64,000 bases of DNA from an uncultured Eubacteriales bacterium (GCA_902781095.1 CACZHW010000005.1:62001-126000); one strand, 5' to 3'; shown: positions 1-9,453, counted from the stretch's first letter. The notes: generated by a model from the sequence alone, not told the origin. Program-made: numbers and translations.

Positions 1-2037
1 TGTCCAGCATCTGCTTGTAGGTCGTATGGAAGGCCATGCTCAGCATCAGGTCCTGGAACTGCTGGTACTGCCCGGTCGCCTCGATGTGGTGCGTCAGCTC
101 ATGGAACAGCACGCGGTTGAAGATGTCCGTCTGCCCGGCGTGCTGCAGATCAATGTAGACCGTTCCGCTGCCTTTGTCATATTTGCCGTTCGGCCCGCCA
201 AGATCAGTGAAAACAACTTTAAGCCCGGGGAACTTCGCCTCCAGCTGCTTCGCATAGTTGCGTGCACGCTGCTCGTTCTGCGCTCGCCATTCCACATCCA
301 GCGCCGCATTGCGCTCGTTGAAGCGCTGCCGCTCCATCTGCTCATAGCGGTCCATGAACTGCCGGCGCAGATCCTCGCGTTCCTCTCTGGTCGCATCCGG
401 ATGCTCCGCTGCAAGCCAGCGCTCCGCGTCTTCAGCTGCTTCGGTGTGCACGGTCTCAGCATCAAAGCGCATCTGTCCGGGCGCAATGCCCGCAGCCCTG
501 TCGGCCATCGCCTGCTCCGTGTTCCGGATGCTGCTGGCGATGATGCCCTGCGCCGTCGGGATCATGCTGCCCAGTCCGTCCAGCATCTGCTGGTTCGGAT
601 CACCGTAGCTCTCCACCGTGGAGACGATCCCGTCCAGGATCGCCGACAGCTTCACCGCGCTGCGGTTGTACTTCTCAAAGACAGGCAGCAGCAGCTTCGC
701 CGCGTCGCTCGTCGGGTCCATGCCCTCAAAGCTCGGCTGCTCCAGGTACTCGTTTACACTGGTGCCGGCGCGCCGCAGCTGCCGGTACTTCTCCGCAGCC
801 TGGGCGATGATGTCGTTGATGCCCACGTCATAGCGCGTGCCCTCCTGTACGCCGCTGCGCAGCTGCGCCAGCCTGGGCGCTACGCTCGTCAGTGCGGAGA
901 GCAGCGTGCGCACGTTCTCGTCCGTGCTCTCGGCCAGGGCAGAGGTCATCTGCGTGCTGCCGAAGGCTGCCTGATCCACCAGCTGCTGGGCCGTGTCAAG
1001 GTCGTTGCTCTCGATGGCCTGCAAGTATTGGTTGTCGGTAGCCGGCAGGGATAACTTTTGAGAATTATTTGAGCTAGAAGCTTGACTGGGCTGCTGTGTC
1101 TGTGCTATGATTTGCCCAACAGGTGATCCGGTGGATTGGACTGTAACATTAACGGTCTGATTCGTTGGGGCACCTTTTTTGATTCTCGGCGGTAATGGTT
1201 TATCACGTTTTCTTGCTTCATAGAAATAAGTCCAGTCTTGCCCCTGCCCGTTCTCCTTCAGCTTCAGCCACATTGTCATAGGATACTCCTGCCCGTCACG
1301 TGCATCCTTGTACGTGATATCAGTAGCAAGTGTCCTAAATAGTTTTATTCCCTTATGTGTATCCGTCGTTCTATGTCCATCATCCAGTTCTTCATACCGT
1401 TGCGTCATGTCTTTTGACATGTCATATAAGTCCGGCCCAAGTTCAAGAGTTGCTCTTCTTTGAATTCCTCTTGTGTTCTTTTTACTTCTAACATCAATCA
1501 TCTCTCCCAAATCTGTGTTCCTTATTCCAGGAGCATAATCAGGATCAAATTGCGCTATGATATGTCGCTTGTTGCCTGCCTCATCAACGATATCAATCTC
1601 CAGTGGCTTCTTGCTAAGGATATTCTGCCACAGGTCTTTCGTTTCTGTTATTAAGTCATTTGCAGTAAGCCCTGCCGGGAAATTGGTTGTATATATACTC
1701 GTCCCATCCGAACTTTTTCCGACCAGCATATACCGCAGGTCACCGTTCTGTTCCTGTCCCTTCTCCTGCGTCCTGCTTTCAAGCGCCTGCTCGAAAAGCT
1801 CCTGTGCTTTCTGCAGGCGCTTTTGCATTTCATTCGGCTCCTGCGTATTGCCGGTCAGGGTCTGGATAAACTCTTTGATCTTTTCAAGGATCCGCTGCGC
1901 AAGGTTCGGCTCAGCGCGCACGAAGTCGTTGATGGCCTGCTGATCACCGTTGAACATCTTGTAGGTCAGGTCGGCCACGATCTCCTGCACGGCGCCGTCC
2001 TGATCCAGGTGGGCGTCCGCGATGCCGCTGTTGTTGT
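1..2037 (-). CDS. Large polyvalent (phage/mobile-element type) protein with zinc-protease motif, lacking its 5' end and running off the left edge
   Basis: The complement is open without a stop for about 690 codons, from a TAA at 2072-2074 to the window edge. No ATG, GTG or TTG precedes the first protein-like residues (YNNSGIADAH, from 2037); the first internal candidates are GTG at 1990 and ATG at 1957. The order is: a short piece containing EIVADL (about residues 20-25), a helical stretch, a central domain containing LVGKSSDG and FDPDYAPGI (about 100-280), a Gln/Ser linker, a long helical region rich in Ala, Gln and Glu, then FHELTHHIE at about 75-100. HELTH fits the HExxH zincin motif. Such mosaics are typical of large polyvalent proteins of phages and conjugative elements. 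I infer a 5'-truncated remnant or an element end; function is unknown. The reading frame is well supported, the family assignment moderately. Confidence 0.7.
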
Positions 2038-2040
2038 AAA

Positions 2041-2070
2041 AGAAAAACCAGCAACCAACATGGTTACTGG
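2041..2070 (-). terminator. Rho-independent terminator of the tRNA-Thr/tRNA-Pro transcript
   Basis: On the complement CCAGTAACC (2070-2062) pairs with GGTTGCTGG (2056-2048), with one wobble, and is followed by five T residues and then TCTTTT. It lies 12 bases past the tRNA-Pro CCA end. The T-tract runs directly into the first codons of the truncated polyvalent gene. Confidence 0.8.
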
Positions 2071-2081
2071 CTTATTTCACA

Positions 2082-2158
2082 TGGTCGAGGTGACAGGATT
2101 TGAACCTGCGACCTTTTGGTCCCGAACCAAACGCGCTACCAAACTGCGCTACACCTCG
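2082..2158 (-). tRNA. tRNA-Pro (anticodon CGG)
   Basis: The complement folds as a full cloverleaf. The acceptor stem is CGAGGTG/CACCTCG, the D-stem GCGC/GCGC, the anticodon stem TTTGG/CCAAA with loop TTCGGGA (C34 G35 G36), and the T-arm loop TTCAAAT. Discriminator A is followed by an encoded CCA (2084-2082). It reads CCG codons, which suits a GC-rich genome. It is transcribed after tRNA-Thr with a 2-base gap. Confidence 0.95.
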
Positions 2159-2160
2159 AA

Positions 2161-2236
2161 TGGAGCCAAAGAGGGGACTCGAACCCCTGACCTGCGGTTT
2201 ACGAAACCGCTGCTCTACCGACTGAGCCACTTTGGC
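2161..2236 (-). tRNA. tRNA-Thr (anticodon CGT)
   Basis: The complement folds as a cloverleaf. The acceptor stem is GCCAAAG/CTTTGGC, the anticodon stem GCGGT/ACCGC with loop TTCGTAA (C34 G35 T36), and the T-loop TTCGAGT. Discriminator T is followed by an encoded CCA (2163-2161). It reads ACG. It is the first gene of a two-tRNA transcript. Confidence 0.95.
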
Positions 2237-2268
2237 ACCCAAATCAGGCTCGCACCTGACAAGAACGT

Positions 2269-2297
2269 ATTATACTAAATTCAAACAATCCTGTCAA
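2269..2297 (-). promoter_or_regulatory. Consensus sigma-A promoter for the tRNA pair
   Basis: On the complement TTGACA (2297-2292), a 17-base spacer and TATAAT (2274-2269) form a perfect consensus, about 33 bases upstream of the tRNA-Thr 5' end. This suits strong stable-RNA expression. Confidence 0.9.
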
Positions 2298-2372
2298 GCA
2301 TTCCCGATAAAATAACGCACGTATATCTTCTCCTTTTACGTGTTCTAGACCAGTGCTCTAATATTGTGCCGT

Positions 2373-3080
2373 TTAAACCATACTGTCCTCGTCCCTGTAC
2401 CAGGCACAGCAAGCCGAGAGCATACCCACGCTCAAAGCGCCGGCACTTTTCAGGGCGCGGGCTGCTTCTCTCGCCGTGGAGCCGGTCGTATACACGTCGT
2501 CGACCAGCAGTATCCGGTGTTCTGCCGCGCCCGGTTTTGCGGCCATGCAGCCGTTCAGATTCACAATCCGCTTTTCACGGCTCAGGGCGGACTGTTCCTC
2601 CCCGTCATCCGTCCGTACGAGCAGGCATTCATCCGCTTTCATGCCGTAACGGCGGGCCAGCTGCCCGGCCAGCAGCGCCGCCTGGTTAAATCCCCTTTCA
2701 CGCCGCCGGCGCCTCGTCGTAGGCACCGGTACGATCAAATCCTCTTCGCCGGCGGGCAATGCCAGCATACCGAGGACGAGCGGCCTGGCCGCGTCCCTCA
2801 GGCGGCCGAATTTCAGCCGGAGAACGAGCGCTTTGGCCTCTTCTTTATACGGAAAGGCGCAGTGGATATACGAAAGCCCCTCTGCCGGCGGGATCGGCTC
2901 CTCCCGTTCCCGCTCTTCCTGTTCCCGCGAGAGCCTCTCCAGCGCCTGCATGCACCCGCCGCACAAACGGAGGTCGTTTGAAACCTTCTTCAACTCCGTC
3001 CCGCAGCAGATGCATGACATCGGCTGCGGAAACAGCCAGTCGTCCAGCAGCCGGCCGACGCCGTGCAGGAAATCTTTCAC
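2373..3080 (-). CDS. comF: ComF-family phosphoribosyltransferase-like protein
   Basis: This 235-residue protein has the ComF layout. The N-terminal four-cysteine zinc-ribbon candidate is CICC (about residues 23-26) with CGGC (about 40-43). The C-terminal PRPP-binding loop is ILLVDDVYTTGST. Family members are cytosolic and support DNA uptake during natural transformation in competent species; the exact reaction is unsettled. The GTG start at 3080 overlaps the recD2 stop by four bases (GTGA), so it is the last gene of rnj-mltG-U32-recD2-comF. Pairing with RecD2 points to DNA metabolism. No clear terminator follows. Confidence 0.88.
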   Translation of the reverse strand: MKDFLHGVGRLLDDWLFPQPMSCICCGTELKKVSNDLRLCGGCMQALERLSREQEEREREEPIPPAEGLSYIHCAFPYKEEAKALVLRLKFGRLRDAARPLVLGMLALPAGEEDLIVPVPTTRRRRRERGFNQAALLAGQLARRYGMKADECLLVRTDDGEEQSALSREKRIVNLNGCMAAKPGAAEHRILLVDDVYTTGSTAREAARALKSAGALSVGMLSACCAWYRDEDSMV

Positions 3081-5317
3081 CCTTCCTCATCCCCATCATG
3101 ATTGCAGAGTGCACGCAGACGCTGGTCCAGCGCCGTATACCGCTGCCGCACATACGTATTGCCGACCATCTGGCTGATGACCGCTTCCCGGCCAACCAGC
3201 ATGACAAAACGCTTCGCCCGCGTAACCGCCGTATAGAACAGGTTCCGGTTCATCAGCATGGGCGGCCCGCCCACGACGGGCATCACGACGACCGGGAACT
3301 CGCTGCCCTGGCTCTTGTGTATGGAGATGCAATAAGCCAGCTCCAGGTCTTCGATGTCGTCCGCTTCGTAGACTGTCAGCCTGTCGTCGTCGAACAGCAC
3401 GGTGATGGTGGACTCCTCTGCGTCGATCTCCTGAATGTAACCGATATCGCCGTTGAAGACGCCTTCGCCCTCCTCCCAGGCGAGAAGGCCTTCCCGTTTC
3501 CACTGCAGCGTATAGTTGTTCTTGGTCTGCATCACCTTATCGCCGACCCGGAAGAGCGTATCGCCGCGGAGCTTTTCTGCCTTTCCCGCCTCCGGCGGGT
3601 TGTAGGTTTGCTGCAGGCGGCGGTTCAGTTCGTAGACCCCGCAGTCTCCTTTTTTGGTCGGCGAAAGGACCTGGATCTGCCGCACGGAATCCAGCCCGAG
3701 AAAGGACGGCAGCCTGCTCTCACAAAGCGACAGCACCTTTTGCACGGCTTCCCCCGGGGTTGCCGCCCGCTCAAAGTAAAAGTCGCCGTCCTTCGCATTC
3801 AGCTTCGGCAGTTCTCCCCTGTTGATCCGGTGCGCGTTATAGACGATCATGCTCTTTTCGTCCTGCCGGAAGATCTCCGACAGGCAGACGGAGGGAACTG
3901 CCCCGCTGTTCAGGATATCCCGGAGCACGTTGCCCGCACCGACGCTGGGCAACTGGTCCGCGTCCCCGACCAGGATAAGCCTCGTTCCCGCCGGAAGCGC
4001 GTCCAGCAGCGACCGCATGAGAGAAATATCCACCATGGACATCTCGTCCACGATGAGGGTCTCCACTTCGAGCGGATGATTCTTGCCGCGCAGGAACTGC
4101 CCGCCTTCCCCGTTGTATTCCAGCAGCCGGTGCAGCGTCTTCGCCTCTGCGCCGCACGCCTCGGACATCCGCTTGGCGGCCCTGCCGGTCGGTGCCGCCA
4201 GTGCGACGCCCGCATCGTCCCCAAGGGTGTGCAGGATGCACTTGATGATGGTCGTCTTTCCGGTACCCGGTCCGCCCGTGATGACGGAGACCCGGGAGTG
4301 GACGGCCAGGCGCACGGCTTCCTTCTGGGCCGCATGAAAGGTCAGTCCTTCGATGCGCTGCATGGAGTCGATGCTCTGTTCGATCTCCTCGTCCGTAAAC
4401 TCCCGCTGGCCGCCGGCGTTGAGCAGCCGGATGAGTTTTACGGCCGTCTGCTGTTCGGCCTGCCAGCTGAAGCGGTCATAGACGGCGACGAATTCCTCGC
4501 CCTCCGGGCTTTGCAAGATCTCCGCCTTTACGTATCCGTCCAGGATCAGCGAATCCAGCGTGTGGTCAGCCAGATCGGCCTCACAGCCCAGCACGCGCAC
4601 GCTTTCGGCAATCAGCTTCTCTCTCGGCAGATAACAGTGTCCGCCGGAGACCGATGCCTCCCGGATCAAATACCGTATGCCGGAGGAAATGCGGAACGCG
4701 CTGTTTTTGTCTATCCCGGCCGCGACGGCGATCTGATCCGCCGTCTTAAAGCCGATGCCTTCGATGTCGTCGACCAGACGGTACGGATTGGTCCTCAGGA
4801 TTTCGCGGACGTCGTCCCCGTACTGCTTGTTGATCTTCATGGCCAGGGAAGGCGGGATATGGTACTCCTGCAGCAGCAGCATAATCTCCCGCTGCTGGTG
4901 ATGCTGTGCATAGCTCTCCGTGATCATCTGGACTTTCTTTTTGCCCAGCCCGGGAACCTCCAGCAGCTTCTGCGGTTCCTCCGCCATGATATCCAGCGCG
5001 TCCTTGCCGAAAGTGCGCACGATCAGCTTGGCGGTCGCCGGTCCGATCCCCCTGATGAGCCCGCTGGCGAGGTAGCGCTCGACCGCTGTCACCGTCGTCG
5101 GCGCCTGGATTCTGACGGAAGCAACCCGGAACTGCCTGCCGTAGACCGGATGCTCCTGCCAGTTTCCTTCCAGCTCCAGTTGTTCGCCTTCCGCAACCTC
5201 CGGTATGGTTCCGATCGCCGTCAGCCGGCTTCTCCCGGATTTGGCGATGAGAACCGTATAGCCGTTTTCTTCATTGCGGTAAACAACGCTTTCCGCCGTC
5301 GCTTTGATCGTTTCCAC
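3077..5317 (-). CDS. recD2: RecD2-type ATP-dependent DNA helicase (RecD/TraA family)
   Basis: This superfamily 1B, 5'-3' helicase of about 746 residues has the length of RecD2 proteins that act without RecBC. An N-terminal OB-like part (KATAESVVYRNEENGYTV) precedes helix-hairpin-helix segments (GLIRGIGPATA; EVPGLGKKKV) and the motor. Walker A is GGPGTGKTTI, Walker B is VDEMSMVD, and the motif VI region contains CISIHKSQGSEF. RecD2 acts in replication-fork and repair processing. I prefer GTG at 5317, with GGAGG six bases upstream, over TTG at 5323, where GGAGG is immediately adjacent. It follows the U32 gene and overlaps comF by four bases. Confidence 0.93.
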   Translation of the reverse strand: METIKATAESVVYRNEENGYTVLIAKSGRSRLTAIGTIPEVAEGEQLELEGNWQEHPVYGRQFRVASVRIQAPTTVTAVERYLASGLIRGIGPATAKLIVRTFGKDALDIMAEEPQKLLEVPGLGKKKVQMITESYAQHHQQREIMLLLQEYHIPPSLAMKINKQYGDDVREILRTNPYRLVDDIEGIGFKTADQIAVAAGIDKNSAFRISSGIRYLIREASVSGGHCYLPREKLIAESVRVLGCEADLADHTLDSLILDGYVKAEILQSPEGEEFVAVYDRFSWQAEQQTAVKLIRLLNAGGQREFTDEEIEQSIDSMQRIEGLTFHAAQKEAVRLAVHSRVSVITGGPGTGKTTIIKCILHTLGDDAGVALAAPTGRAAKRMSEACGAEAKTLHRLLEYNGEGGQFLRGKNHPLEVETLIVDEMSMVDISLMRSLLDALPAGTRLILVGDADQLPSVGAGNVLRDILNSGAVPSVCLSEIFRQDEKSMIVYNAHRINRGELPKLNAKDGDFYFERAATPGEAVQKVLSLCESRLPSFLGLDSVRQIQVLSPTKKGDCGVYELNRRLQQTYNPPEAGKAEKLRGDTLFRVGDKVMQTKNNYTLQWKREGLLAWEEGEGVFNGDIGYIQEIDAEESTITVLFDDDRLTVYEADDIEDLELAYCISIHKSQGSEFPVVVMPVVGGPPMLMNRNLFYTAVTRAKRFVMLVGREAVISQMVGNTYVRQRYTALDQRLRALCNHDGDEEG

Positions 5318-5319
5318 TG

Positions 5320-6576
5320 TCAACCTCCGGCCCGGTTCGTCCCGGCCCTATTCCGCCTTACGCCTCTCAGGAGGTCGCCGGCTTCCAGCGGAACGCTGCA
5401 GGGGATCCAAACCTTCTTCTGCGGCGCCAGCACGCTGTCAACGTGCCCGCCCTCCTCTTCCGGGACGATGTCCGCGACGGTGAAGGACCGGCTGCCCGCC
5501 GGCGTTACGGTCTCCAGCTCATCGCCGACGTAAAACCGGTTTTTGACCTCTAGCAGGACGTCCGGACCCCTGCGCTCCAGCACAAAGGCGATATACTCCT
5601 TTTCCTCGGCATATCTGGGCAGCGGCTCACTCTCGGCGTGCGCGTCGAAGTAGAAGCCAGTATCGTACGGCCTGTGGCTGACCTTGTCCAGCTCCCGGTG
5701 ACAATCCAGCAGGATCTCTTCCGCCGCCTTCCGGTCCTGCATGCGCAGCGCATCCAGCGCCCGGCGGTATGCGCCGGTGACGGTGGCGATGTAATACTCG
5801 CTCTTCGTCCTTCCCTCCACCTTGAGGCAGGCGATCCCCGCTTCGGCCATTTCCTGCAGGTGATCGACCAGGCAGAGGTCGTTGGCGGAAAAGATTTCGG
5901 TCCCGCCCGCCTCTTCTTCCGCCAGCAGTCGGTTATCCGGTTTGCCGCTCTCCGCGACCTCATACGCCCATCTGCAGGGCTGCGTACAGGCTCCCCGGTT
6001 GGCGCTTCGCCCCGTCAGCTTCTTGGACAGGAAGCAGCGCCCGGACCACGCCATGCAGACCGAGCCGTGGACGAAGGTTTCCACTTCCATCTCTCCCCTC
6101 AGGCGGCCGGCAATCTCCCCGATCTGCCGGAGCGTCAGTTCCCGGGACAGGACGACCCGGGAAGCGCCGAAGGAATGCCACAGCAGCGCAGCGGCGCTGT
6201 TGGTGATGTTCGCCTGCGTGCTGATGTGGATCGGCATCCGCGGCAGCGCGCCGTGCACCAGCGCCGCCAGTCCCGGATCGCTGATGATCAGCGCATCCGC
6301 TCCGATCTCATCCGCCGTTCTCGCGTCTTCCAGCATCCCGTTCTCTTCGCCCTCAGACATGAAGCTGTTGAGCGTCAGGTGCACCTTTACCCCCCGGGCA
6401 TGCGCGAAGGCGATCAGCTCCGCAAGTTCGTCTGCACCGAAATTAGACGCTTTCGCCCTGAGGCTGTGCTGTTTAAAGCCGCAATACACGGCATCCGCGC
6501 CAAAGCGTACGGCTGTTAAAAACGCCCGCTTGTTACCTGCGGGCGCCAGCAAGGATGGAATCTGAGTGGGAATCAT
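5320..6576 (-). CDS. U32-family peptidase-like protein (TrhP/YegQ type)
   Basis: This 418-residue U32 protein begins LLAPAGNKRAFLTAV and includes GADAVYCGF, HLTLNSF and ISTQANITNS. The Cys-rich core contains FVHGSVCMAWSGRCFLS and RGACTQPCRW. These cysteines match U32 proteins that work in tRNA 5-hydroxyuridine formation (TrhP-like) rather than secreted collagenases. The ATG at 6576 overlaps the mltG stop by four bases, with GAGGTG upstream. The mltG-U32 adjacency is common in Bacillota. A tRNA-modification role is inferred from family; older annotation would say collagenase-like peptidase. Confidence 0.88.
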   Translation of the reverse strand: MIPTQIPSLLAPAGNKRAFLTAVRFGADAVYCGFKQHSLRAKASNFGADELAELIAFAHARGVKVHLTLNSFMSEGEENGMLEDARTADEIGADALIISDPGLAALVHGALPRMPIHISTQANITNSAAALLWHSFGASRVVLSRELTLRQIGEIAGRLRGEMEVETFVHGSVCMAWSGRCFLSKKLTGRSANRGACTQPCRWAYEVAESGKPDNRLLAEEEAGGTEIFSANDLCLVDHLQEMAEAGIACLKVEGRTKSEYYIATVTGAYRRALDALRMQDRKAAEEILLDCHRELDKVSHRPYDTGFYFDAHAESEPLPRYAEEKEYIAFVLERRGPDVLLEVKNRFYVGDELETVTPAGSRSFTVADIVPEEEGGHVDSVLAPQKKVWIPCSVPLEAGDLLRGVRRNRAGTNRAGG

Positions 6577-7778
6577 TTCGCACCTCTCCGCTGATCATAT
6601 TCTTCCCAAAGAGGTCTGTACATGGCTACGGCCGCCTCATGCTCCTCCAGTGTCCTGGAGAAGTGGAGCGCGCCTGAATTCGGATCCGTCGAGCAGAAAT
6701 ACAGATACTGGTCCTTCACGTAATCCTCATCCGGGTACAGCGCAGCCATGACCGCGTCCATCGACGGATTGCAGATGGGGCCTGCCGGCAGTCCCTTTCG
6801 CCGGTAGGTGTTGTAGGGCGAGTCCACAGCCAGATCGGACGCGTTCAGCGCCATTTTGACAGAACCGGACACGTATTTCACCGTCGCGTCGGAGTCCAGC
6901 GTCATCTGCTTCTTCAGCCTGTTGTGGAAGACGGCGCTCACCTTGGCAAAGTCGTCGGTTTTGGCTTCCTTTTCAATGACCGACGCAAGCGTAAACACGT
7001 CGCTCATCGAAAAGCCCAGCTCCTCCGCCCGCTCTTCGTAGGAAGTGAGATAGACGCTCTCCGTCTGCCGCAGCAGCCGCCTGATCAGGCTCTCTTCGTC
7101 TGTGCTGGTATAGATCTCATAGGTGTTGGGGGACAAATATCCCTCCAGTGCATAGGTCACGTCTTTCCGGCCGCTCTGCTGCAATACGGACTGCACAAAA
7201 TAAACGTCTTTAAACGCGTCGCCTGTCCTGCACAGGGAGAGAAACTGGTCTTTGGATGCAAAAACCTTGTTTTCCACCAGATAATCGGCCGTGTTTTCAA
7301 CCGTCCAACCAGGGATGATGGTAATGCGCAGGGTCTTCGGCCGTCCGTCGCCGGAGACGAGCCGCTCCAGCAGATCTGCGGCGGACATGGCCCTGCTCAT
7401 TTCGTAATTGCCGCTCTGTATGCGCTGCCCCATGCCCATCAGGTCCGCATAGTACTTGAAAACGGTGCTGTTGCGGACAAGCCCCTTTTCCTCCAGCTGC
7501 CTGGAGACGAGGGAGAGCGAGCTGCCGGAAGAGACCGTGACAGCCACCGCCGCGTCGTCCGCTGGATCCATAGGGGCCAGAAAATACTGGTTCAAGGACT
7601 GCCATCCGGTGCTCATCAGCCCGACGAGCGCAATAAAAGCGCAGCCATACACGATGGCCGGCCTGATGAGTTTCCAGATTCCCGCATAAACCGCAATCTT
7701 CTCTTTGCGCCGCTTATGCCATTGTTTCTCCGGGTTCGTCTTCTTTCCGGAAGCCCGGTTTTTCTGTGTCTTCGACAC
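6573..7778 (-). CDS. mltG: Endolytic murein transglycosylase MltG (YceG-like)
   Basis: A 401-residue membrane protein with a Lys/Arg-rich cytoplasmic start, one transmembrane helix (about residues 40-60) and an extracytoplasmic YceG domain. LEGYLSPNTYEIY and ASVIEKEAK carry the family signature, including the catalytic Glu, and SPYNTYRRKGLPAGPI is the typical C-terminal motif. MltG cleaves nascent glycan strands near the membrane and sets strand length. The start is GTG at 7778 with GGAGG upstream. It lies 22 bases after rnj and overlaps the U32 gene. Length and motifs are normal. Confidence 0.95.
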   Translation of the reverse strand: MSKTQKNRASGKKTNPEKQWHKRRKEKIAVYAGIWKLIRPAIVYGCAFIALVGLMSTGWQSLNQYFLAPMDPADDAAVAVTVSSGSSLSLVSRQLEEKGLVRNSTVFKYYADLMGMGQRIQSGNYEMSRAMSAADLLERLVSGDGRPKTLRITIIPGWTVENTADYLVENKVFASKDQFLSLCRTGDAFKDVYFVQSVLQQSGRKDVTYALEGYLSPNTYEIYTSTDEESLIRRLLRQTESVYLTSYEERAEELGFSMSDVFTLASVIEKEAKTDDFAKVSAVFHNRLKKQMTLDSDATVKYVSGSVKMALNASDLAVDSPYNTYRRKGLPAGPICNPSMDAVMAALYPDEDYVKDQYLYFCSTDPNSGALHFSRTLEEHEAAVAMYRPLWEEYDQRRGAK

Positions 7779-7800
7779 CTTTGCCTCCGATCCGTGCGGC

Positions 7801-9453
7801 TTATATTCCGATAATGATGGGCAGAATCATGGGCGATCGCTTCAGCAAGTCGGAGATATGCGCATGCAGCTGATCTTTGATTTCGTTTTTGATGGAAGTC
7901 CAGTCGCTCGGCGCGATTGTCGGATACCGATCCAGCACCCCCTGCGCAACCGCCTTGACGCTTTCAATCAGTTCCTCGTTCTCGCGCACGTAGACGAAGC
8001 CTCTGGAGATCAGTTCGGGGCCGCTGGCCACTTTCCCGCTCTCCTGGTCGATGCCGATAACGACGATGATGAGGCCGTCCTGCGAGAGGTGCTTCCTGTC
8101 TCTCAGCACGATGCTGCCCACGTCGCCTACGCCGAGCCCGTCGACCATGACCGTCCCTGTCGGGATCGGCCCGGTGATGTTGGCCTCCTCTTGAGAAAGC
8201 TCCAGCGCCTGCCCCAGCTCCAGGACGATCGTCCTGTCCGCCGGCATGCCCAGCGACTGGGCGAGCTCCGCGTGCATCTTGAGCATGCGGTACTCGCCGT
8301 GGACAGGGATAAAATAGCGCGGCTTCACCAGGGTGTGCATCAGCTTCAGTTCCTCCTGGCACGCATGGCCGGAGGTATGGACATCCGCGACGCGATTGTA
8401 GACGACCTTGGCGCCGCAGCGGTAAATCTGGTCGATGACATGCGCCACCATGAGCTCGTTCCCCGGGATGGGCGCAGCGGAAATGACGACCGTGTCGTTG
8501 CTCCGCAGCTGCATCCGCTTGCGTTCGCTGCTGGCCATCCGGGTCAGGCCGCTCATCGGTTCGCCCTGGCTGCCTGTCGTCAGGATGACGATTTGATTGT
8601 CGTCATAGCAGCCTATGTCCAGCGCGTCGATCAGGATTCCTTTGGGAATCCTCAGCTCGCCGATTTCCATCGCCAGCCTCGTGACGCTGACCATGCTGCG
8701 GCCGACAAAGCAGATTTTTCTGCGGAACTCGATGCAGTTGTCGACGATCTGCTGGATTCGCTGGAGGTTGGAGGCGAACATCGCGATGATCAGCCTGCCC
8801 TGTACCTCTTTAAAGAGATTGCGGAACGTCGCGCTGATCTGCCGCTCGCTCATGGTATAGCCCGTCTTTTCCACGTTTGTGGATTCGGCGAGCATCGCCA
8901 GGACGCCCCTGCTTCCCCAGGCGGCCAGCGTATTGAGATCGGTCACCCTGCCGTCGTTCGGTGAAAAATCCACCTTGAAGTCGCCCGTCACGATGACCGT
9001 GCCCGCCGCGCAGGAGATAGCCAGTGCAAAAGCTCCGGATATGGAGTGGCTGACGTGAATGAACTGGACTTCAAAGGCGCCGCACCGGACGACGTCCAGG
9101 GCCTTGACGACGTTCAGTTCCACATGCTCGATGCCGTGGTCCTCCATCTTTGCCTGGATGAGTGCGCACGTGAGACGGGAGCCGTAGATGGGCGCCTCTA
9201 CATGCGGGTAGATATAAGGAAACGCGCCGATGTGGTCCTCATGTCCGTGTGTGACAAAATAGCCCCGCATACGGTCGCGATTGCGTTCCAGATAGGTGAT
9301 GTCGGGAATGACCAGGTCGATCCCCAGGAGATCCTGTTTGGGGAAGACCGAGCCGCAGTCGACGACGATGATATCGTCATCGCATTCGAATGCGGTCATG
9401 TTTTTGCCGATTTCCCCCACACCGCCAAGCGGTATAATTCTAAGCTTTGACAT
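7801..9453 (-). CDS. rnj: Ribonuclease J
   Basis: A 550-residue metallo-beta-lactamase/beta-CASP nuclease. The zinc motif is THGHEDHIGAFPY (about residues 73-85). The start LRIIPLGGVGEIGKNM and the later TSGHACQEE and IPVHGEYRML segments are standard for RNase J. It performs 5'-3' exonucleolytic and endonucleolytic mRNA decay and rRNA maturation in bacteria without RNase E. ATG at 9453 follows GGTGGGAT. It is the first gene of a five-gene leftward operon, served by the promoter at 9509-9536. A single RNase J is seen here; whether a second paralogue exists elsewhere is unknown. Confidence 0.97.
   Translation of the reverse strand: MSKLRIIPLGGVGEIGKNMTAFECDDDIIVVDCGSVFPKQDLLGIDLVIPDITYLERNRDRMRGYFVTHGHEDHIGAFPYIYPHVEAPIYGSRLTCALIQAKMEDHGIEHVELNVVKALDVVRCGAFEVQFIHVSHSISGAFALAISCAAGTVIVTGDFKVDFSPNDGRVTDLNTLAAWGSRGVLAMLAESTNVEKTGYTMSERQISATFRNLFKEVQGRLIIAMFASNLQRIQQIVDNCIEFRRKICFVGRSMVSVTRLAMEIGELRIPKGILIDALDIGCYDDNQIVILTTGSQGEPMSGLTRMASSERKRMQLRSNDTVVISAAPIPGNELMVAHVIDQIYRCGAKVVYNRVADVHTSGHACQEELKLMHTLVKPRYFIPVHGEYRMLKMHAELAQSLGMPADRTIVLELGQALELSQEEANITGPIPTGTVMVDGLGVGDVGSIVLRDRKHLSQDGLIIVVIGIDQESGKVASGPELISRGFVYVRENEELIESVKAVAQGVLDRYPTIAPSDWTSIKNEIKDQLHAHISDLLKRSPMILPIIIGI

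Noticed and set aside
94-486. A minus-strand 130-codon frame at the left edge
   Set aside because: It is out of frame with the edge-spanning polyvalent gene, whose frame has the HELTH motif and protein-like composition throughout; the 130-codon frame is Arg/Ser-rich noise.
2330-2372. Terminator for comF
   Set aside because: Weak inverted repeats (CACGTA...TACGTG) are present but the long loop and lack of a clear T-tract do not support a call.
2759-5533. A plus-strand open frame of 924 codons opposite recD2 and the U32 gene
   Set aside because: The opposite strand carries a complete RecD2 with all helicase motifs. The plus frame is low-complexity, Arg/Gln/Leu/Val-rich and matches no family; long antisense frames are expected in GC-rich coding DNA.
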